NCBI GenBank assembly: GCA_009617715.1
Contig: VTFK01000071.1
Coordinates: forward strand, 434,001 to 498,000
Direction of reading: 5' to 3'
DNA length: 64,000 bases
From: Plectrocnemia conspersa
Taxonomy: Eukaryota > Arthropoda > Insecta > Trichoptera > Polycentropodidae
The translations under genes were made by a program, and so were the position numbers. The notes below the pieces were generated by a model. That model was not told the origin of the DNA. It made no database searches and was given only the letters and a program-made list of their open reading frames with translations. Positions 57,081 to 64,000 of the stretch are shown here, piece after piece (within the stretch, counting starts at the first letter, position 1; each line of letters opens with the position of its first letter).

Positions 57081-58665
57081 TATTTTGAGTTTTAAGTAAG
57101 TTTAACTAACAAGCAATTTACGACTAAATTTTGCAAAGATACTGAAATTGAAAATTTAATAATCAATTAATTGATTTGCAGCATTCCAATTTTAATTAGA
57201 TTCCTTATACTGTTGACTAATAAATATTTTATGATAACTAACCGTCATTTTATAATTAATATTATTAAATTAGTAAAAAATCTATAAAACAGGAACACTT
57301 AAAATCTTGTAAAATTTATTTGTAATAACCAAATTTCAGTTGTAAGTTTTAATTTTTATTTTCGAGTTCCATGTTATCTTCTTACTCTGTTGCTTATTAA
57401 ATATTTGAGTTAAGCATAACCATAAATTTACGAGTAAATAAATATGAATTAATGAGCGCAAAGAAACATAAAAAGCGAGTGAAATTGAAAATTTTTAGTT
57501 GGCAAATTTTAATTAAAAGAATTGGGTTTTATAATTACACTTTTGACTATAAAATACTTTAGTTAAACTAACTATCAATTTATAAATAAATATATTTGAA
57601 TTATTAAGTGCAAAAATACATAAAGAAAGAACCAAATTGAAAATTTGGCATCATTCTGAAATTGATTTGTGGTAGCGTAATTTTAGTTAGAAGGTTGATT
57701 TTTAAGTTTTATGTTATCTTCTGAAACTATTCACTATTAAATACTTTTTTTTTAATCATATTTATTTAACCATAAATTTTCAAGTATATAAATATACATA
57801 TTTAGTTTAACCATAAATTTGCAAGTATAAGAGCGGACGAAATTGGAACTTAGATAATATTGTGAAAACCATTTTTAGTAGACAAATTTTAATTAAAAGA
57901 GCTGGGTTATATTTTAACGCTTTAGACTACATATAAAATATTTTTGACTGCTAGATTAATTTTAATTAATAAATGCAAAAATATATAAAGAGCGAACGAA
58001 ATTGAGTGTTTTACAATATTATTTAATTGATCTGTAGTAACTAAATTTCAGTTAGAAATTTGCATTTTATGTACTGTTAACTAATTAATTATTGAATTAA
58101 ATTAACCATCATTTGACGAACATCAACAATAAATACATATTAATTAATAAGTGCAAAGATACATAAAGAGCGAACAAAAATTTAAAACTTATTTTTAGTA
58201 GTAAATTTTCAGTTAGAGTACTGGGTCATGTTCTTACATTGTTAACTAAAACATAAGTTTAGCTAATCATCAATTAATATATAGCAGTGACGTAGCTAAG
58301 GGTATGTGTCGCCCAGGGTGATCTTTAAAATTGCCCCCCCCCACATACATTTTTTTCAGGGTCATAAAATCAGCATTTCTTCAAATAATAAATTGGTATC
58401 TTAAAATAATAAATTTATATATATTTTAGTGCATTCAGTTAAGAACCACACTAGACGATCCCATCGCGAATATGCCGCCCCCAAGCAAGTGCCGCCCGGG
58501 GCGGCCCGCCCCACAAAAATAAAATTCATTTGCAGTAAATAAATTTCGATTCAAATGCATTTTCTTACACGGTTAATTATTACATATGAAGTTAAGTTAA
58601 GTCTATTCATTTATGGATTTATACAAAAAATGCAAACGAAATTTTACAGTATGAAAGTATTATAT
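57080..58665 (+). repeat. diverged tandem array 3' of atk, unit about 150-215 bp
   Basis: The landmark GCAAARATACATAAAGAGCG, followed by GAACGAAATTGA, recurs near 57133 (weak), 57456, 57609, 57825 (partial), 57973 and 58151. Between these, each unit has TTTTAGTTAGA, CTGGGTT-like and TGTTAACTA-like words and an ACCATCAATTTA stretch. The array resumes after an insertion at 58285-58517. There is no coding; it resembles an old satellite or expanded intergenic repeat. Confidence 0.75.
58285..58517 (+). mobile_element. hAT-like fragment inserted in the tandem array
   Basis: It begins CAGTGACGTAGCTAAGGG, a terminus typical of hAT elements (CAGTGGCGTAGC type). The right part is GC-rich (GCCGCCCGGGGCGGCCCGCC), unlike the host array. 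The matching inverted terminus is missing on the right, so the copy is truncated or decayed. Confidence 0.6.
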
Positions 58666-59899
58666 TTTAGCAAATTATTGTCATATACATATATTAGATA
58701 TGCAAAAGTTTATATTATATTACATAACAGATAAGAAAAAAACTTTAATGTCAACATTTGTGTTTATATTGAATGGTTTTTGTATTAAATATACTAAATA
58801 GTGTGCTAAAAAACAGAAACAAATTACTAAACCAATTTTTAACTTAAATTTGTAGAGCCTCACATTTTTTTTACTATTATCTTTAAATGCCCATCTTAGC
58901 ATGGAGCTTTTTTAAGCTTTTTGGTTTGAATAAGCTCGATATTATATATATCATATTTAACTGAACTTCAAAAAAATATCAATATTAAGAATTTTTATTA
59001 TAAATAAATTCACAATTTTTTATGTACATCTGATCTTGTTAAATTATGGCACAGCCATTTTGAATTTTTTTTTAAAATGTATATGAAAAATTAGTATTTC
59101 TTAGAATTATTTAAAATAATTCAACAGAATTACTTTTTTTTTTTATCAAATATGACATTGATATAATGCAAATAATTTTATGTTAAATTGCAAAAAATTC
59201 GATAATTTATGATGACACCTTATGGCAGGAAATGTTAAGTGATGTTTTAGACGAAAAAGAGCTTTCTGTGCTTTTCAAAATTAACATTAATAATAAAAAT
59301 ATGTAGAATATAATTAGCAAATGAAAAATATTTTGACTGCACTTTTTTAACGGTGAGCTAATATATCATCAAAGTAAATAAAAATACTGTAGAACTAAAA
59401 ACATTTTTATTCTGTTCTAAGAATTGGTATAATTGTGTAAGACATGTATTTATTACAGTAGATTTTATTACATATAAAAATATATTAGAACTGTTATGTA
59501 TGATTTTTATTTATTGTTTAAAAATACCAAAACTTTGAATCAATGATAAAAATACCTAATATTTATAACATACCTATGGGTTATTTTCGAAACTATGCAT
59601 TATGTTTTTTGCTTTGAAGTTTTTCATAAATGCTTACTTCTCTACTTAATAAATGAAGAATAGCTAATGCATTTAATTATGTATTAAAAACGAGCTTTTT
59701 ATTTGTTTGTATATTTTATTAACTAAACATGTCCGATGTTTAATAATTTTATTATAAATTAAGCTAAAATATTATTTTATGTATGTTTTTATTAGAAAAA
59801 AAATATAATATTTTTTATGTATTAGTTTTAATGTTATTATGTATAATAGTGTAATCTGTTGTATACGAATTGTAAATAAATTATTTTCGTAACAATTAT
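58666..59899. other. AT-rich intergenic stretch
   Basis: I see no gene, repeat pair or GC island here. The only ORF over 60 codons (58720-58902, minus) has random-looking composition. AATAAA at 59875-59880 could serve as a distal atk polyadenylation signal. Confidence 0.5.
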
Positions 59900-59914
59900 C
59901 GATCGATTTTTATC

Positions 59915-60180
59915 AGTCACATACACACAGAAACAGCCTAACGAATTGGCCGCAAAAGACAAAGGCCGATACAAAATACCAAAATCCAATTATTAATTTA
60001 TCTCGAGCCCGGCAACTTTTTCGAACAATTAGCGACCAAAAGCGGCCTGGGCAACAAAGGGGACCGGACGCGTTAAACTTTGAGAAGCGCAAAAATAACA
60101 AAGTCGCGTGGGTGGATCGTTATTTTGCGAACAATGATTGCGAGTCTCTCGGAATACAAACAAAGCCTATATAACCAGAT
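59915..60180. promoter_or_regulatory. GC-rich island 3' of atk, copy 1 of a related pair
   Basis: It contains TTAAACTTTGAGAAGCGC, AAAATAACAAAG and GGATCGTTATTTTGCG in the same order as 61560-61760. CTTTGA and AACAAAG are TCF-like and Sox-like cores. No coding frame is supported, so a cis-regulatory role is inferred. Confidence 0.45.
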
Positions 60181-61559
60181 AAAAGATGGATTTTTATAAT
60201 GAACATGACAGTAGAATTATATATAAATTATATACACACATAAGTAAAGATTTATACGACTCATTAGAAAATAATAAGACTGGTAAGAAAACTTGATATG
60301 TCATTTTAAAGCGAAGATCGTAATAAAAGTCTGTGGACACGAAGATAAAATGGATAGTCAAGTGGGAGATGAAAGTAATAACCGCTTTACAGTATAACAT
60401 AAAACTAATATAGATTTATTTTATATTATTAAGGATATTTTAAGTTATTACCAGTTAATAAAAATAACTTATATTCATTTACATCACAAAATCATTTCTT
60501 AAACAATTTTAGTCAAACATTATAATATAAAATACAACATAGTAAATTATAAAATATAAAATTAAAAGCAATGTGTGCATATGTCCAAAATATTGTGTGG
60601 CGGCTGACATGTGTAGCACAGACGGAAAAAATAACAATGAAATTTCAACGATGCAGACGACTGATCTACGAAGATCTATGTTTACTAGCTGTCAGGCGTA
60701 TTAGAAACTGTGTCACAATTTACGCCCCCAGAGATAACAACCTCTATAGCTCCATCGCGGATACTGTACTAGACCTCCAAAAGAGCTGCTAAAAGATCGC
60801 TGTCAATAATATTGACCTCAACCCTCAGATGCCAAATCACCAGTGGTCCTGCGTCTCTCGGATGCTGCACTTCATAGTAGCTGTACCATAATAAATATAA
60901 GTTTTTAAATTTATTTTGTTAAATTCAACTTACGTCTTAATTGACAACATATAGTACCAGTACTGTTTTAATAAAATATAATAAAAATGCGAAATACAGA
61001 AAAATGTATAAATGCTATCATGGACATAAAAATATTTTTTCAAGCTTCTTTAAACGATAATTTTAATATATATTACATATAAATTACCAACGATACATTT
61101 ACTCAGACACGAATCATTCATAACGAATCGAATCATTGAAGACTACAAAGACGACTCTCAAGCCAGCGACTTATTAATGAGCTTAAAACTTGCAAATCTG
61201 ATTTTACAGACCATATCTGTATTTTTACATTTTTTTTAATTAAGTTAAAATTATTCTAGCTACTTTAAAAATTCGCAATTTACGCGGAAAATATACTATT
61301 TTAAATGAATTTTTTAGCAAATTATATATACACCCTATCAGCTCCAATTTGCATCGTCCGAAAAAATAGTGAAAAAAACAAGTATATGAAATATTTATAA
61401 TATTTAACAGCTAGTATAAATTGTTTGCAAAACACACACTAGTATCAAAAATAATAATGTTAGAATTAATTTAATTTTATTTTTAATAATTTAATTAAAT
61501 AATTTGCCTTTTTTTGAAACTTCAGCTATGGTTTATAAAATATCAAAATTTAATTAAAA
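60181..61559. other. AT-rich spacer between the two related islands
   Basis: It holds a 73-codon plus-strand ORF (60571-60792) in a mildly GC-richer patch, 60560-60890. I recognise no domain in it, and composition alone does not support a gene. Confidence 0.4.
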
Positions 61560-61825
61560 ATTAAGCTCTTATTCCAGCAACTTATATAATTAGCGACTAA
61601 GAGCTCGGTCACGCGGGATCTTACGCGCCAAACTTTGAGCAGCGCTAAAATAACAAACTTGCTTCGGCGGATCGTTATTTTACGGACAACGATTGTTTTT
61701 ATTTAATCCGCGTCTTCGCAGTATCGCCCGCCAGGGTCGTAATGGGGGGAGCCAGAAATGTTTTTTTAAAGACCCTCAACACACCTAGGGCCCGGTAGCA
61801 ATCTGGAACAAAATGAAAAGGCCGC
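61560..61825. promoter_or_regulatory. GC-rich island 3' of atk, copy 2 of a related pair
   Basis: It shares AAACTTTGAGCAGCGC, AAAATAACAAA and CGGATCGTTATTTTACG with 59915-60180, about 1.6 kb away. It continues with a block containing AAAGACCCTC and GGGCCCGG, faintly similar in reverse to part of the island at 6160-6300. Confidence 0.45.
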
Positions 61826-61912
61826 AAAAGAAAAAAATATATACATATATCTAGTTTTTCCCCACCATAGTCGCTATCACATAAAACGGAAATTTGCGCT
61901 CGAAGAAGGCAT

Positions 61913-61936
61913 ACACACACACACACACACACACAC
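61913..61936 (+). repeat. (AC)12 microsatellite
   Basis: Uninterrupted dinucleotide run. Confidence 0.95.
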
Positions 61937-62399
61937 ATCAGATTCACACTGAAAACTCCATGGAAGTTTTGGTGGTATGTGACTGTATGTGTAGACCGTG
62001 TTCTCTTGTGCCATTATGGTGCTCACAAGAGTATATAATGAAAGTTACCAACCTTACTTCAAAAGATAACTGATACACATATACACATAAACCGGTGTAT
62101 ATGCAGTGTTTAGCAAAAGCGTTGGTAAAGTTTGTAGATGTAATATATTTAAGTTGATTGCCATTACAAAAATTAAGGGAACGTTAGATACTTGCTGCGC
62201 ATGGTGCTGCGCCTTTATCTCTGCCATGCCCACCTGGACGAGGTTTTGATATTCTAAGTTATATATAATAATTTAGTTCTGCAAGAGCATCATCTGATAT
62301 GAATCTATCCCTTGAATTCAATATCACGTTGACATTGCTATAAAAATATTTTAGAAATATAATAAGATTGGTGGCTGTACAGAAAAAAAATGTGTCAGA

Positions 62400-63060
62400 A
62401 TAAGGTTCCTACTTGCTCCTTACGGTCGAGCAAAGGACCATTAGCAACACGTAATTATAACACGTACAGTTAGTTGTGCGCCAACAAATTACTATGACGA
62501 CGACTGCTACCAGGTCCCTGGTCTCAATTAGAGTTGATGGTCTCCCGGCATCACTACCTATGTTGGAGACAAAATATCAGGTGGTGGTGTCAAATGAGTA
62601 AAAGATGTAAGACCTTGTAGCTGTGAACATCAAGTGGTTTTTGTCTTTGGTTTCTCGTCTGAAAGTAAGTTCACCAAGTGAATCCAGCGCCAGTCGACCA
62701 CATGAAGGACCTCTTATAAAGTTAAAACTCAAACCCTTGAGGGATAGTGATCCGAGGTAGGGCGCGAGGCACTACTTATGACGAACAAAGCACAGCAGAG
62801 TAACGTAAGCAGGTCCAAAATGCTCGGCCCTGAGGGGAACCAAGGGCCAAGGCTGCAACTGAGCAGTACAAAGCAATGCAGGCCGACCAACAAGAGCACG
62901 TCACGGGAGAAATACTAATGAAACTCCGATAAAATATGTAGTACTGCGGGCGGTGGGTCCTGCTTACATGCTGGGTGCCCGCCCATAGGGTTGGACTCGT
63001 AAAGCCCAAGTACTGGTGCACGCAACGGATACCAAAGTAGCTAAACACCACCAAGTGATT
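62400..63060. other. GC-rich block of unknown nature, possibly retroelement-derived
   Basis: About 650 bp is clearly richer in G+C than its flanks. The minus strand has a 92-codon ORF (62776-63054) with no recognisable domain. No terminal repeats, reverse-transcriptase motif or splice structure were found. It could be a retrotransposon 5' region or a conserved non-coding block. Confidence 0.3.
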
Positions 63061-64000
63061 GTCGAGTGATTATTGAGTGAGTTTAGGAATAATTAGTGAT
63101 TTGATTTGAATCAGCTTGGGCAAATGGGAGTGAAAGCTTATTGAAAACCAAAGCAAATTTTGCTCCACCTTTTGTGAAAGAAACATTTAAAAATTACAAT
63201 GGATACTTTTAAGCAAAGCTTATTGAAAAACAGTTTAAGAGTTGTTTGAGGTTAAATGTTGGTTTTAAATATCTACATGACTATTGTCCAATCAAAAATA
63301 CTGATTTTGTCAATATTTTTTTAAGCCAAAATTTTGTCATTTGCAGATCTCTAAATGCTATTTAAATCCAATAATTTATTTTAGATAGATCAGCAGTCAG
63401 AAATCTCTTGAGAGACTGTGTAAATAATTTACATTTTTATTTGGTTAGTGGGTAAAAGTGTAAAGCAAAATTTTCAATTTTTTTAAAAACATTTATGTAT
63501 ATTTGCATAAAAATTATTTTATTTAAAACATAATTTTTATTATACGCATTATCTCACCACGTTCATATATCATTTACTATATTATAGTAATTATATCAAT
63601 ATAAGAATTAATATTTTTATCAGTGGCTTTGTTGCTTTTTCAATATTTGTCAAAAAAAAAACATAATTATGAAAGTGGTCTAAGTCAAGAAATCGAAAAA
63701 AATGAGTTTTTTTATGTATATCGTGTCCCTGTTAAAAATTAATATAATTGTATACAAAATTTAAGATTGTGAATTATTTGAAGCGTTATACGCAGTGTAT
63801 TGTTACAACGTTCAACGGTATTCCGCTAATGTTTATTTTGATAGTGGACTAAGTCAGTTTGCCGCGTGTCAGCTTCCGTGACGCAGTGCTTGTATCGTTG
63901 TTTTGTCATCAAATAGAGACTATTTCGCAAAATATTATATTTTGCAAAATTTTGAAAACGCGTTGTACAACGCCCCCAGTGATTGTGAACATAGTGATAT
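63061..64000. other. AT-rich terminal stretch with a repeated CTAAGTCA motif
   Basis: AGTGGTCTAAGTCA (63674) recurs as AGTGGACTAAGTCA (63843), 169 bp apart. The last 150 bp become GC-richer and may be the edge of another island cut by the window end. Confidence 0.4.

Overview
The window is about 64 kb of nuclear DNA from an insect. It is very A+T-rich, has short GT-AG introns of 66 and 68 bp, and is full of decayed DNA transposons and non-LTR retrotransposon pieces. I cannot fix the order from sequence alone. The only complete gene I can support is the insect artichoke (atk) orthologue, a large leucine-rich-repeat cell-surface protein. It lies on the + strand at 46805-56385 in six coding exons and encodes 1351 residues. 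Only 8 nt of 5' UTR precede its ATG inside the first coding exon, so its promoter and 5' non-coding exon(s) lie upstream at an unknown distance.

Layout. 1-12.4 kb: AT-rich DNA with one strong candidate exon of an unidentified gene (2422-2499), a reverse-transcriptase scrap, perfect hairpins, a degenerate tandem array (4.56-5.40 kb) and GC-rich islands. 12.4-15.2 kb: a transposon with long terminal inverted repeats whose ends carry tandem 15-bp motifs, and with an hAT-type transposase fragment nested inside. 15.3-35 kb: repeat-rich desert containing a TA-flanked Tigger/pogo element with a decayed transposase, a possible tRNA-derived SINE, minus-strand LINE reverse-transcriptase pieces, MITEs including a TTAA-flanked piggyBac-type one, and a large GC-rich island (31.1-31.7 kb) that looks like a cis-regulatory module. 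35-46.8 kb: more islands, an hAT transposase scrap, and a diverged tandem array with a conserved palindrome (44.0-45.26 kb) just upstream of atk. 46.8-56.4 kb: atk. 57.1-58.7 kb: a second diverged tandem array (unit about 150-215 bp) interrupted by an hAT-like insertion. 59.9-61.8 kb: two related GC-rich islands that look like a duplicated regulatory element. 62.4-63.1 kb: a GC-rich block of unknown nature.

The most unusual signals are: the palindrome array in which a stem changes on both arms together; the pair of Tigger-type MITEs in opposite orientation inside one atk intron; the strong change of base composition within the atk coding sequence; the long-TIR element with motif-array ends; and the paired islands 3' of atk. 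Nothing here looks bacterial: there are no operons and no CRISPR. All homology statements come from reading translations by eye, not from database searches.
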